Assembly: GCF_004122105.1 (NCBI RefSeq)
Contig: NZ_SBKN01000001.1
Coordinates: 434,001-498,000, forward strand
From: Flavobacterium stagni
Lineage (GTDB): Bacteria; Bacteroidota; Bacteroidia; Flavobacteriales; Flavobacteriaceae
Direction: 5' to 3'
Length of the DNA stretch: 64,000 nucleotides
In this document: in pieces, positions 37,368-45,507 of the stretch
How the letters are laid out: each line of letters starts with the position of its first letter
Position numbering within the stretch: the first letter of the stretch is position 1
The notes under the pieces: generated by a model
Told to the model about the DNA's origin: nothing
Databases searched by the model: none
Seen by the model: the letters and a program-made list of their open reading frames with translations, nothing else
Position numbers and translations under genes: made by a program

Positions 37368-38162
37368 ATGAGGATGTCTAAGTATTTTATTCTGACCTCT
37401 TTGCTGTTGCTAGGTTTTACCAACCGTATGGCAGCACAATTTGGCTTTTCCCACGAGATTGGAGGAATCTTCGGTCCGGTGGCGTTCCAATCGGATTATG
37501 GTGAAAGACACGATTTTTCCACGAATGCTGGGAATACAGGATTTAGTATTGGATTGATCCATTACTTAAACTTTTCTTACCGTGCGGAATGTAACTGTTA
37601 CACGCCGGAAACGTATTTCAATGACCACTTCAAACTACGCAGTGAATTATCCTACAATAAAACCAAACTACAACATTTTGGTCAATGGGTGGATGCAAAG
37701 AAAAATTCATTAATTGCGAATCAATTGCGTGCAATGCGAGGTAGTACAGCTGTGACAAACATCGGTATGCAATTGGAATTCTATCCACTTAGCATTCGTG
37801 ATTTTACAGCAACACCAGGAGCGTGGGCACCTTTCTTAGGTTTAGGTGCACAATTCAGTTTTTTCAAACCAACCGCTTATTCTACTTTAGGTGATGGACT
37901 AGGAGAATTGACAACGGTAACCCCAATAAAATATATGGATGCATTTGATACCCGTGGGGGTACAACTTGGTCCATCGTGTCCAGTGTTGGTACACGTTAT
38001 AAATTAAATGAAATGTCTGACTTGATGTTGGAATTGCGTTGGCAGTATTACTTCTCCAACTGGGTAGACGGTTTGAGTCCGGACCCACGTATTTACACTG
38101 AGAATAAAGCCAACGACTGGAATTTAATGTTGAACTTCGGTTATATTTATTACTTACAATAG
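37368..38162 (+). CDS. THC0290_0291-type outer-membrane protein
   Basis: A 264-residue exported protein with signal peptide (MSKYFILTSLLLLGFTNRMAAQ). The mature part is a beta-barrel-like succession of aromatic strands (FGFSHEIGGIFGPVAFQSDY, FKLRSELSYNKTKLQHFGQW, SDLMLELRWQYYFSNWVDGL, NLMLNFGYIYYLQ) matching the flavobacterial THC0290_0291 family of unknown function. A short Cys-containing loop (AECNCYTPET) is notable. ATG 37368 (or 37374, two codons later) is preferred because a promoter element lies 21 nt upstream and the signal peptide starts there. It converges with the cystathionine synthase/lyase gene through a shared terminator. Confidence 0.8.
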   Translation: MRMSKYFILTSLLLLGFTNRMAAQFGFSHEIGGIFGPVAFQSDYGERHDFSTNAGNTGFSIGLIHYLNFSYRAECNCYTPETYFNDHFKLRSELSYNKTKLQHFGQWVDAKKNSLIANQLRAMRGSTAVTNIGMQLEFYPLSIRDFTATPGAWAPFLGLGAQFSFFKPTAYSTLGDGLGELTTVTPIKYMDAFDTRGGTTWSIVSSVGTRYKLNEMSDLMLELRWQYYFSNWVDGLSPDPRIYTENKANDWNLMLNFGYIYYLQ

Positions 38163-38180
38163 GATTATTAATTCCAAAAA

Positions 38181-38208
38181 AATAAAGCTCCGTATATCGG
38201 AGCTTTAT
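38181..38208. terminator. bidirectional rho-independent terminator
   Basis: AATAAAGCTCCG and CGGAGCTTTATT form a perfect 12-bp stem around TATA-like loop bases, with A-run before and T-run after. It serves both convergent genes. Confidence 0.88.
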
Positions 38209-38228
38209 TTTTTTATAGTTGTTTCTAA

Positions 38229-39371
38229 TTATCGAAATGCTTGTTCCAAATCGGCCAACAAATCATCGATATCTTCTACTCCTACACTCAAACGAACTAA
38301 GTCATCAGAGATACCGCCTTCTTTGCGCTTGTCTTCTGGAATTGACGCGTGTGTCATTAAGGCTGGATGGTTAGCTAAGGATTCTACGCCACCCAAAGAT
38401 TCCGCTAAAGTAAATACTTTCACTTTCTCTAAGAAAGCAATTGCATCTTCGCCTTTACCGGATTTAAACGTAAACGACACCATACCGCCAAAACCACTCA
38501 TTTGTTTTTTGGCAATAGCATGGAATGGATGGTCGGGTAATCCCGGATAGAATACTTTATCAACTGCAGGGTGATTGCTTAAAAACTCCGCTACCTTCAT
38601 TCCGTTTTCGCAATGACGTTGTACCCGTAAATGCAAGGTTTTGATCCCGCGCAACACCAAATAACTGTCCATGGGGCCGAGCGTTCCTCCAGTAGCAAAC
38701 TGTTTGAAATGCAATTCGTCACCCAAATCTTTGTCCTTGATAATTAGAGCTCCCGCAATCACGTCGCTGTGACCACCTAAATATTTAGTAGCCGAATGCA
38801 TCACGATATCAGCACCTAAATCCAAAGGCTTTTGTAAATACGGCGTTGCAAACGTATTGTCTACTGCAAAAAGGATGTTGTGTTTTTTAGTGATTTTAGC
38901 GATTTCAGCAATATCGGCCAATTTCATTAACGGGTTCGTTGGTGTTTCTACCCAAACCAATTTTGTATTCTCGTTGATTAACGCTTGGAATCCCTCCAAA
39001 TCATTCATGTCCACAAAGTGAAACTTGATGCCGCTGTCTTTGTACAAACGGGTGAACAAACGATAGGTACCGCCGTAAAGGTCATCCATCGCAATAATTT
39101 CGTCACCGGCTTTAAAGAGTCGCAACAAACAGTCGGTTGCCGCTAAACCGGAAGCAAAGGCTAAACCACGCGCGCCGTTTTCGATCGATGCTAAGGCATC
39201 TTCTAACGCTTGACGGGTAGGATTGGCCGCACGGCTGTATTCGTAATCGCCTACGGGTTTGCCCGGACTCACTTGGGCATAAGTAGAAGTTTGAAACACT
39301 GGAGTCATTACCGCTCCTGTAACTTCTTCATGGTGTTGACCACCGTGTATTACTTTGGTATTAAATTTCAT
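38229..39371 (-). CDS. cystathionine gamma-synthase/lyase family PLP enzyme
   Basis: A 380-residue trans-sulfuration enzyme (Cys/Met metabolism PLP family). Signature segments are YEYSRAANPTRQALEDALAS, FASGLAATDCLLRLF, and SATKYLGGHSDVIAGALI with the Schiff-base Lys196. The C-terminal GGVESLANHPALMTHASIP is typical. Whether it runs as gamma-synthase (methionine synthesis) or gamma-lyase/beta-lyase cannot be decided from sequence alone. Its -7 promoter element is at 39392-39399 and it stands divergent from the two-component system. Confidence 0.92.
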   Translation of the reverse strand: MKFNTKVIHGGQHHEEVTGAVMTPVFQTSTYAQVSPGKPVGDYEYSRAANPTRQALEDALASIENGARGLAFASGLAATDCLLRLFKAGDEIIAMDDLYGGTYRLFTRLYKDSGIKFHFVDMNDLEGFQALINENTKLVWVETPTNPLMKLADIAEIAKITKKHNILFAVDNTFATPYLQKPLDLGADIVMHSATKYLGGHSDVIAGALIIKDKDLGDELHFKQFATGGTLGPMDSYLVLRGIKTLHLRVQRHCENGMKVAEFLSNHPAVDKVFYPGLPDHPFHAIAKKQMSGFGGMVSFTFKSGKGEDAIAFLEKVKVFTLAESLGGVESLANHPALMTHASIPEDKRKEGGISDDLVRLSVGVEDIDDLLADLEQAFR

Positions 39372-39391
39372 TTTCGTTAAAAATTAGAATA

Positions 39392-39399
39392 CAAAGGTA
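39392..39399 (-). promoter_or_regulatory. -7 promoter element of the cystathionine synthase/lyase gene
   Basis: Minus strand TACCTTTG matches TAnnTTTG, 20 nt before the start codon. Confidence 0.55.
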
Positions 39400-39477
39400 T
39401 TAACTTCATCGGAATTATTTAATTTGCAGGTTTTACTTCTATAACTAGTTCATTTCAAAATCCCTTTTTGTGCATCT

Positions 39478-40185
39478 ATGAAAAAAATATTGTTGGTTGA
39501 AGATGAAGTTCATGTTGTCTCGTTCATAAAGAAGGGATTGTCCGAAGAAGGCTTTGAAGTATCCGTGGCTTTTGATGGAAATTCGGGATTACAATTGGCC
39601 CTCACCAATACATTTGACCTGATTATATTGGACATAATGTTGCCTGAATTGAATGGATTAGAAGTTTGTAAAGCTATTCGCAAAGAAAATACCCAAATTC
39701 CCATACTCTTTCTAACCGCCCTTGGGACTTCTGAAAACATTGTCTTAGGACTAGAAAATGGAGCGGATGATTATTTGGTAAAACCCTTTAAATTCATCGA
39801 ACTTGTCGCGCGTATAAAGAATCTTTTGCGCCGTCTAGAAGGAACGGCAAAAACGAATAAAAGTGGAATTATTGACCCAACATTATACAGTTTTGGCCCT
39901 CTTGAAATTAATGACTCCACAAAAAAAGTAGTCTGTAATGGTGAAGAAATCACCTTCACTACCACTGAGTATAAGTTACTCCTGTATTTTATACAAAATC
40001 AAACTCGGGTACTTTCGCGTCAGCAAATTCTTGAAGCTGTTTGGGGTGTTGACTTTGATCTAGGCACCAATGTGGTTGATGTCTATGTAAATTACTTGCG
40101 AAAAAAAATAGATGGCCCAGCCCAAGAAAAACTCATCCATACGGTTATTGGAATGGGGTATGTATTACGTGAATCCAATTCTTAG
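39478..40185 (+). CDS. OmpR/PhoB-type response regulator
   Basis: A 235-residue two-domain regulator. The receiver domain (1-120) has the acidic pair in LLVEDE, phosphoacceptor Asp52 in LIILDIMLPELNG, and the conserved Lys in DDYLVKPF. The C-terminal winged helix (about 140-232) has ITFTTTEYKLLLYFIQNQTR and NVVDVYVNYLRKKIDGP with the terminal hairpin IHTVIGMGYVLRE. It would be phosphorylated by the histidine kinase encoded 3 bp downstream. OmpR-type proteins bind tandem direct repeats about 10-11 bp apart, which matches the TTCTAAT array in front of the operon at 41696. Confidence 0.95.
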   Translation: MKKILLVEDEVHVVSFIKKGLSEEGFEVSVAFDGNSGLQLALTNTFDLIILDIMLPELNGLEVCKAIRKENTQIPILFLTALGTSENIVLGLENGADDYLVKPFKFIELVARIKNLLRRLEGTAKTNKSGIIDPTLYSFGPLEINDSTKKVVCNGEEITFTTTEYKLLLYFIQNQTRVLSRQQILEAVWGVDFDLGTNVVDVYVNYLRKKIDGPAQEKLIHTVIGMGYVLRESNS

Positions 40186-40188
40186 CCT

Positions 40189-41562
40189 ATGATCAAGCGA
40201 CCCACTGGAACCATCACCTTGTTTATGATGCCCTTTGTTACCCTCATTGGGTTATTTAGTGTATTTATCTATTACACCGTTTCTAGTTATTCTGAAAGTT
40301 ATTTATTTCAGCTTTTAGAAGCGCGTGCGCACAAGGTTGCTCGTGAAAACTTAGACGAATTATCCAGTAAACGGTCAGCCCCTTTTCAATCCAATTTATC
40401 GGAAAAATTACCCCATGAAAAGGACTATTTTATTCCTGTGAATGCTCAATTAAATACGACTGTTGAATCTACTAAAATTGGGGTGCGCCCTGAATTCTTA
40501 ACAGAAGTTATTCAAAAAGGTGCGGCTGAAGAAGTCACGCTTCGTTATCTATATAAGGGGATAGTGCATGATACGCCTCATGGCCAATACATTGTCATCA
40601 CAGCAGGTGAAAACTTCTTTGAAAAAAACCACACTGAGACCCTTTTTAAAACCTTGTTTTTTACGCTGGGTGCCGCCTTCTTATTGCTGTTGTATATCGC
40701 CGTTTTTTATTCTAAAAATATTTACAAACCCATCTCTTCAATTATTGAAAAAGTAAAGAATGTGGGGTCTGAGAACCTACATCTTCGTTTGGATGAAACC
40801 AATTCTAACCAAGAACTCAATGCCCTCACGCAAACGTTTAACGACATGTTGGACCGTATTGAGACCTCTTTTGAAACCCAAAATAACTTTATCAGTAATG
40901 CCTCTCATGAATTGCGAACGCCTCTTACAGCTATTATTGGTGAAGCCGATGTGGCTTTAGCGAAACCGCGTAAATTGGAAGATTATGTCGATTCGTTAAA
41001 AATTATTTTACATCAAGCCGAAAAATTAGACGACAAAACCAAGGCCTTGTTGTTTTTGGCTCAAACTGGATTTAGTGGTAAAACGATGAAATTTGAAAAA
41101 GTCCGGATTGACCAACTTTTATGGGACGTTAAAGAAACCTTGGAACGTTTGAATAGTAAAAACAAGATTTTTTTGGACACCGAATTATTGCCCGACAACC
41201 CGCTTAAACTTAAAGTTAATGGTAACGTACAACTCTTGCATCTTGCCTTTAGTAACATTTTGAGTAACGGCTGTAAATATTCCGATTTCAACACCGTTTT
41301 CCTTTCCATAGGTGCTTCTGATGACAATGTATATATTGCTATTAAAGATACGGGGATTGGGATTCCTGAAAACGAAATTAAATACATCTATGATCCATTC
41401 TTTAGAGCTTCCAACACCAAAAACTATGAAGGGTATGGAATCGGACTCCCTTTAACGCGAAATATTATTCGGATGCACCATGGTAAGTTGGTCGTTTCTT
41501 CAACTGAAAACGAAGGAACTTTGGTACAAATCACATTGCCTTCATGGAAACCAAATGCTTAA
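40189..41562 (+). CDS. sensor histidine kinase
   Basis: A 457-residue membrane kinase, partner of the preceding response regulator (3-bp gap). Two transmembrane segments (about 10-31 and 153-174) enclose a ~120-residue periplasmic sensor region of no recognised family. A HAMP-like linker follows, then the HisKA dimerisation helix with phosphoacceptor His240 (NFISNASHELRTPLTAII) and the HATPase domain with N box HLAFSNILSNGCKYS, G1 box KDTGIGIPENE, F box YDPFFRAS and G2 box YGIGLPLTRNI. The signal is unknown. Confidence 0.95.
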   Translation: MIKRPTGTITLFMMPFVTLIGLFSVFIYYTVSSYSESYLFQLLEARAHKVARENLDELSSKRSAPFQSNLSEKLPHEKDYFIPVNAQLNTTVESTKIGVRPEFLTEVIQKGAAEEVTLRYLYKGIVHDTPHGQYIVITAGENFFEKNHTETLFKTLFFTLGAAFLLLLYIAVFYSKNIYKPISSIIEKVKNVGSENLHLRLDETNSNQELNALTQTFNDMLDRIETSFETQNNFISNASHELRTPLTAIIGEADVALAKPRKLEDYVDSLKIILHQAEKLDDKTKALLFLAQTGFSGKTMKFEKVRIDQLLWDVKETLERLNSKNKIFLDTELLPDNPLKLKVNGNVQLLHLAFSNILSNGCKYSDFNTVFLSIGASDDNVYIAIKDTGIGIPENEIKYIYDPFFRASNTKNYEGYGIGLPLTRNIIRMHHGKLVVSSTENEGTLVQITLPSWKPNA

Positions 41563-41567
41563 AATCG

Positions 41568-41653
41568 TTCTAATTTCCTACTTTTCTAATCTCATTTTAA
41601 TATATGCGTTTAATTCTAATTGCATTCTAATTTCAGCTTAAGGTCGTTCTAAT
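41568..41653 (+). promoter_or_regulatory. phased TTCTAAT direct-repeat array (presumed response-regulator sites)
   Basis: Exact TTCTAAT occurs at 41568, 41584, 41614, 41625 and 41647, with a variant TTTTAAT at 41595. The intervals 41584-41595 and 41614-41625 are 11 bp and 41625-41647 is 22 bp, i.e. one and two helical turns. Direct repeats with ~11-bp phase are the binding mode of OmpR/PhoB regulators. The array fills the gap between the kinase gene and the promoter at 41664. Confidence 0.7.
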
Positions 41654-41663
41654 AGTCTACCTC

Positions 41664-41671
41664 TACTTTTG
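41664..41671 (+). promoter_or_regulatory. -7 promoter element of the three-gene operon 41696-43437
   Basis: TACTTTTG matches TAnnTTTG exactly. It lies 11 nt downstream of the last TTCTAAT and 24 nt before ATG 41696, so that half-site would sit next to the polymerase, as in class II activation. Confidence 0.65.
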
Positions 41672-41695
41672 GTAAAAAAAGAAAACCAAGTAGAT

Positions 41696-42190
41696 ATGAA
41701 AAAGACCCTTTTGCTTCCTACCGATTTCTCATTGAAGTCGTTGCAACTGTTAAAATCGGTACTTCAAGCCCATAAATCAATCGAAGACTACCGTATTCTA
41801 ATGGTTCATGGTTTCTATCCTAGCGATTCTATTCGTGATTTGCTTTTCTTCTCCAAAGCAAAGCAAATTGATGAATTAACAACTCCCGAGTTTCGTGAAG
41901 GATTTAAAATTCTTCAAAACAAATTTAATTTACACGATCAAGACATCCAACTGGATTTATTTTCGGGGATAAATCGCAATGCCTTTCAACAGTATTTGGA
42001 GGTGAATGAAATAGAAAAAGTTTACCTCAATCAGGGTTCATTCCAGGCAATACATTCTCAAAGTTTTGATCTCACACCATACGTTTTGAAATCGAAAGTT
42101 CCTTTTACCTGGGTTGAATTAGAACCCAATATGCGGGAAAGTGAAGGTAAAATTGCTTCCATCTTGTTGCATTCTGCTACTATCAATTAA
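41696..42190 (+). CDS. universal-stress-protein-like protein
   Basis: A 164-residue protein whose start MKKTLLLPTDFSLKSLQLLK closely follows the opening strand and helix of universal stress proteins. The later segment (LDLFSGINRNAFQQYLEVNE, KVYLNQG) is USP-like, but the glycine-rich ATP-binding loop of canonical UspA is not seen. The role is unknown, possibly stress-linked. I prefer ATG 41696 over 41669 because the earlier codon falls at the predicted transcription start region. It is the first gene of a three-gene operon (3- and 2-bp gaps) behind the TTCTAAT array. Confidence 0.65.
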   Translation: MKKTLLLPTDFSLKSLQLLKSVLQAHKSIEDYRILMVHGFYPSDSIRDLLFFSKAKQIDELTTPEFREGFKILQNKFNLHDQDIQLDLFSGINRNAFQQYLEVNEIEKVYLNQGSFQAIHSQSFDLTPYVLKSKVPFTWVELEPNMRESEGKIASILLHSATIN

Positions 42191-42193
42191 CCA

Positions 42194-42637
42194 ATGAAAA
42201 CATTAGCGCGTTATAGTATGATTTTAGGACTGAGTGTACTACTCATAGTTATACTTGCGTGCCAAGCAACCAATCCTGAAAACTTGATGGAAGGGAAATG
42301 GAAAGAATGTCGGTGGGAATATGAACGGAGTGATTTACAACTTTCTGTGAAGCAATCCTCCGAAACGGTTAAAGCAATTGCAGGGGAAAATCTCATGATT
42401 CATAAAGCAGAACAGTGGTGCTTTTATCCCAATGGACTTTTGCGATTACATGGAGCATCGTATACACGTGATTTGCATTGGGCGATTAAAGGGCGTGGAA
42501 ATATCCTCGAGCTCAAATACGGGACTATCATTGAACATTATCAATTGTCGCAACTAACCCCAAAAAAACTAGTTCTCAATTTTGAAACAGAAACCCAAAT
42601 GCGTGGTATTGCACGCCTGACCTTTGAACGAATTTAA
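42194..42637 (+). CDS. unrecognised small lipoprotein
   Basis: A 147-residue predicted lipoprotein: signal peptide MKTLARYSMILGLSVLLIVI and lipobox (ILAC). The mature part has the strand pattern of small lipocalin-like proteins (LMEGKWKECRWEYER, WCFYPNGLLRLHG, LHWAIKGRGNILELKYGT, KLVLNFETETQMRG). The opening GKWK and the succession of strands suggest a beta-barrel binding fold; no ligand is inferred. It is the middle gene of the operon controlled, by hypothesis, by the adjacent two-component system. Confidence 0.65.
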   Translation: MKTLARYSMILGLSVLLIVILACQATNPENLMEGKWKECRWEYERSDLQLSVKQSSETVKAIAGENLMIHKAEQWCFYPNGLLRLHGASYTRDLHWAIKGRGNILELKYGTIIEHYQLSQLTPKKLVLNFETETQMRGIARLTFERI

Positions 42638-42639
42638 TC

Positions 42640-43437
42640 ATGCTAAGAAAATACAGTTCGAGTCGCACCCATAGCGACAATCTAAAATTAGGTTCGCTCT
42701 CTGCTTTTGCAGCGGGAATGGTCAATATTGGCTCTCTGTTACTATTTTTCTCTTTTAGTTCCAATATTACCGGACACTATGCTATTTTGGCCTCCGAAAT
42801 TGTGAAAGGAAATTACTACCAAATTGGAGTGGTTCTTACTTGGTTATTCTTATTCTTTCTTGGGAGTTTTGTTGCAAATTTATCCGTCATTCACCTCAGC
42901 CCAAAAAATCGCTATTGGGCGCATGCCCTTCCGCTGCTGTTGGAAATTATTTGCCTATTATCCGTTGGATTGTATGGTGAATTTTTATACAAAGAAACGC
43001 TTATAGAAACCGAGGTTTTACTCTCTATAATGCTTTTTGCTATGGGACTACAGAACGGACTTACAGCCAGTATTTCCAATTTTTCTGTAAAAACAACCCA
43101 TCTCACGGGAACTACAACAGACTTAGGAATTCTATTTTCTCTTTTTACCAAAAAAGAATACCGCAACCAAAAAATATTACAAGAAAAAGCGGTTTTGTTA
43201 CTCACAATTACCTCCTCCTATATGTTAGGAGCCTTAAGCTCCGGACTTGCGTATACTGTTTTGGGGTTCCGTATTTTTCATTTAGTCAGTTTGGTATTGA
43301 TTGCGATTATCGCTTATGATGGGTCAAAGCTGTATGTCAAACAGTTTTGGCGCAAACGGAATCTCAAAAACGGTGTACCTCCAAGAAATTCACTGATTAC
43401 ACTCGAAACGAAGAAAGAACGTTCGATTGCTTCTTAG
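42640..43437 (+). CDS. YoaK / DUF1275 family membrane protein
   Basis: A 265-residue integral membrane protein with about six hydrophobic segments. The motifs SAFAAGMVNIGSLLLFF, FSSNITGHYAILA, GLQNGLTASIS and KTTHLTGTTTDLG match the DUF1275 (YoaK) family, whose function is not established. The cytoplasmic tail is basic. It is the last gene of the operon that follows the two-component system, and ends before a bidirectional terminator. Confidence 0.88.
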   Translation: MLRKYSSSRTHSDNLKLGSLSAFAAGMVNIGSLLLFFSFSSNITGHYAILASEIVKGNYYQIGVVLTWLFLFFLGSFVANLSVIHLSPKNRYWAHALPLLLEIICLLSVGLYGEFLYKETLIETEVLLSIMLFAMGLQNGLTASISNFSVKTTHLTGTTTDLGILFSLFTKKEYRNQKILQEKAVLLLTITSSYMLGALSSGLAYTVLGFRIFHLVSLVLIAIIAYDGSKLYVKQFWRKRNLKNGVPPRNSLITLETKKERSIAS

Positions 43438-43453
43438 TTAAGTTTTATTGCTC

Positions 43454-43479
43454 AAATCCCGATTATAGTCGGGATTTTT
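43454..43479. terminator. bidirectional rho-independent terminator
   Basis: AAATCCCGA and TCGGGATTT pair perfectly around TTATAG and run into TTTTG. It is shared by the convergent DUF1275 and DinB-family genes. Confidence 0.8.
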
Positions 43480-43482
43480 GTT

Positions 43483-43938
43483 TTACACCAATTTCTTCAA
43501 ATACATCAACATACCAAAGTGAATACCTTCGTGCAAAGCGTTGAAGGTTACAGCATCTTGGAAGGTCGCCAAGTGAAAGCCGGTTTGGGACTGGTATTCG
43601 TTGAATGTAGTGAACTTACCCGCTTGCCAATCTTGCTTGAATTGTTCGACTGTAGAAAGCAATAACGCTTTGATTTCATCCACCTCTTCTTGGGTCGCGT
43701 TACCATCAGGACGGGAACCGTTTTGGTACTTCACCACCATATCTTGGGAAATGTTGATGGGTAAATTGGATAAGGTGTACATCAATTTTTGTTGAGAAAC
43801 AATAATATGTCCCGCTTGCCAAATCATGTTGTTGGACAAGCCCTGAGGGATAGTATTCAGTTGGTCAAGGGTATACGACTCAAGAAATTTAAGATACAAT
43901 TTACGACTGGTTTCCCAGGTTTTTAGAAAGGATTCCAT
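43483..43938 (-). CDS. DinB-superfamily (DUF664/YfiT-like) metal-binding protein
   Basis: A 151-residue four-helix protein of the DinB/YfiT superfamily (unrelated to the polymerase). Likely metal ligands are the His in MIWQAGHIIVSQQKLMY and the pair in ALHEGIHFGML (HxxxH). Members act as thiol- or DinB-like transferases or have unknown roles in stress; no substrate is assigned here. It stands alone on the minus strand. Confidence 0.82.
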   Translation of the reverse strand: MESFLKTWETSRKLYLKFLESYTLDQLNTIPQGLSNNMIWQAGHIIVSQQKLMYTLSNLPINISQDMVVKYQNGSRPDGNATQEEVDEIKALLLSTVEQFKQDWQAGKFTTFNEYQSQTGFHLATFQDAVTFNALHEGIHFGMLMYLKKLV

Positions 43939-44033
43939 AAGGCTATATTTTTCTTACGAAGATAAAGTTTTTACTGTTTTAAATTTTGAATGCTAAATGA
44001 TAAAATATTTTAATTTTTAGGGCATAAGGGTTT

Positions 44034-44110
44034 ACTGATGACTGATCAGTGACCACTGATTACTACATACTGATGACTGATCAGTGCCCACTGATCACTA
44101 CATACTGCAT
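44034..44110. repeat. heptamer-based tandem repeat (35-bp unit, two copies)
   Basis: Units 44034-44068 and 44069-44103 match at 33 of 35 positions; a third begins at 44104. Each unit divides into five heptamers (ACTGATG ACTGATC AGTGACC and so on). It lies in the gap between the DinB-family and arsC-like genes and resembles the AGTGATT arrays at 45388 and 47201. Confidence 0.75.
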
Positions 44111-44144
44111 GCCGATTTAGGCAGGAAATCTCCCCCAGAATCCC

Positions 44145-44152
44145 TACTTTTG
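44145..44152 (+). promoter_or_regulatory. -7 promoter element of the arsC-like/EamA operon
   Basis: TACTTTTG matches TAnnTTTG, 14 nt before ATG 44167. Confidence 0.5.
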
Positions 44153-44166
44153 TCAAAAAATACGCT

Positions 44167-44517
44167 ATGCGAAAAATCTACTACTTAAAAACCTGCGATA
44201 CCTGCAAACGCATTTTGAAATCGCTTCCAAATACCGAAGGTTTTGCCTTTCAGGACATCAAGGAACAGCCCTTGACTGTAGCACAGTTGGAAGCAATCCA
44301 TGCGTTGACCGGTTCATATGAAGTGTTGTTTAGTAAGCGAGCGAAGCTCTACAAAGAGCGCAACATGAAGGATGAAGTATTGTCAGAAGCCGATTATAAG
44401 CGGTACATTTTGGAGCATTACACCTTTTTAAACCGACCCGTGATTGTGGTGGATGATCAGGTGTTTGTAGGGAACAGTCCGAAAGTAGTTGCACAAGCTA
44501 TAGCTGCCTTATCATGA
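44167..44517 (+). CDS. ArsC/Spx family protein
   Basis: A 116-residue thioredoxin-fold protein of the arsenate reductase/Spx group. The N-terminal CxxC pair is Cys10 and Cys13 (LKTCDTCKRILKS). The family elements LFSKRAKLYKER and LNRPVIVVDDQVFVGNSPK follow. Arsenate reduction or a redox-regulator role are both possible; no ars genes adjoin. It overlaps the EamA transporter gene by 4 bp (ATGA). Confidence 0.88.
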   Translation: MRKIYYLKTCDTCKRILKSLPNTEGFAFQDIKEQPLTVAQLEAIHALTGSYEVLFSKRAKLYKERNMKDEVLSEADYKRYILEHYTFLNRPVIVVDDQVFVGNSPKVVAQAIAALS

Positions 44518-45392
44518 GTAAACGTGCATGGGCGCTCGTCGCTGCTACCTTAGTTTCGATTATTTATGGTGTAACCTTTACCATTGCCAAAGACGTCATG
44601 CCGCAGTATGTACAACCGTTTGGGTTTATCGTGTTGCGTGTTGGGGGTTCGGTGCTTTTGTTTTGGCTGTTGTCGTTCTTCGGTCCGAAAGAGAAAATCG
44701 CATTAGAAGACTTTCCCCGTATTGCCGCAGCGGCTTTGTTTGGGGTGGCATTTAACATGCTCACATTTTTCAAAGGCCTGAGTTATACCTCCCCGATTAT
44801 GGGTGCGGTACTCATGGTAACTACGCCGATGATCGTGTTGGTTCTCTCGGCATTAATCATGAAAGAGCGCATGAAAACCCAAAAAATCATGGGGATTTTA
44901 CTAGGCTTGGTGGGAACGATTACCCTTATTTTATATGGTAAATCGGTGTTGAATGCCTCCAATGCTATGCTAGGGAACTTGCTCGTCTTTGTGAATGCGG
45001 TTTCCTATGGCTTTTACCTCATCATCGTGAAAAAATTGATGGACAAATACAATGCCTTCACCTTTGTGAAATGGATTTACACCTTTGGTTTTCTCATGGT
45101 GTTGCCGTTTGGGTGGAGGGAATTTCAAGCCATTGCTTGGCCGACCCTAGGCATTGATATTCTCTGGAAAATCGGATTTGTAGTGGTCTTTTCTACATTC
45201 CTCACCTATTTATTAAACTTAGTTTCCATGCGGGAATTAAAACCTACTACGGTGGCTGTATTTATCTACTTACAACCACTATTTGCCACTATATTTGCCG
45301 TTAGCTTGGGCAAAGACGACTTGAACCTCATCAAAATCCTTTCAGCGGGGTTGATCTTTGCGGGGGTGTATTTGGTGACAAGGAAGAAGTGA
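44514..45392 (+). CDS. EamA/DMT family transporter
   Basis: A 292-residue membrane protein with ten predicted helices in two EamA repeats (first: LVAATLVSIIYGVTFTIAKD; second: GNLLVFVNAVSYGFYLIIVK). These drug/metabolite transporters typically export amino acids or metabolites; the substrate is unknown. It is translationally coupled to the arsC-like gene. Its TGA stop is embedded in the first heptamer of an AGTGAYT array. Confidence 0.9.
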   Translation: MSKRAWALVAATLVSIIYGVTFTIAKDVMPQYVQPFGFIVLRVGGSVLLFWLLSFFGPKEKIALEDFPRIAAAALFGVAFNMLTFFKGLSYTSPIMGAVLMVTTPMIVLVLSALIMKERMKTQKIMGILLGLVGTITLILYGKSVLNASNAMLGNLLVFVNAVSYGFYLIIVKKLMDKYNAFTFVKWIYTFGFLMVLPFGWREFQAIAWPTLGIDILWKIGFVVVFSTFLTYLLNLVSMRELKPTTVAVFIYLQPLFATIFAVSLGKDDLNLIKILSAGLIFAGVYLVTRKK

Positions 45393-45415
45393 CTAGTGAT
45401 TAGTGACAAGTGATT
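45388..45415 (+). repeat. heptamer array at the end of the EamA gene
   Basis: AGTGACT, AGTGATT, AGTGACA and AGTGATT follow each other without gaps. The EamA stop codon lies in the first unit. A hexamer repeat (CAGTCG twice, then CAGTTG) continues at about 45429-45446. Confidence 0.7.
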
Positions 45416-45507
45416 AGTTGGAGTTTTCAGTCGCAGTCGCAGTTGGCAGTGATTGTGTAGAAGGTGGAAGGAGTTTAAGAGTGTAGCAACTCACCTGAGT
45501 AAACTCA

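Noticed and set aside
39383..39389. Reverse TTCTAAT near the response-regulator gene as an autoregulatory site
   Set aside because: A single inverted copy without phased partner, located in the leader of the divergent cystathionine synthase/lyase gene; weak evidence for autoregulation.
44034..44110. CRISPR-like repeat
   Set aside because: Units are directly adjacent without spacers, and no cas genes are present in the window.
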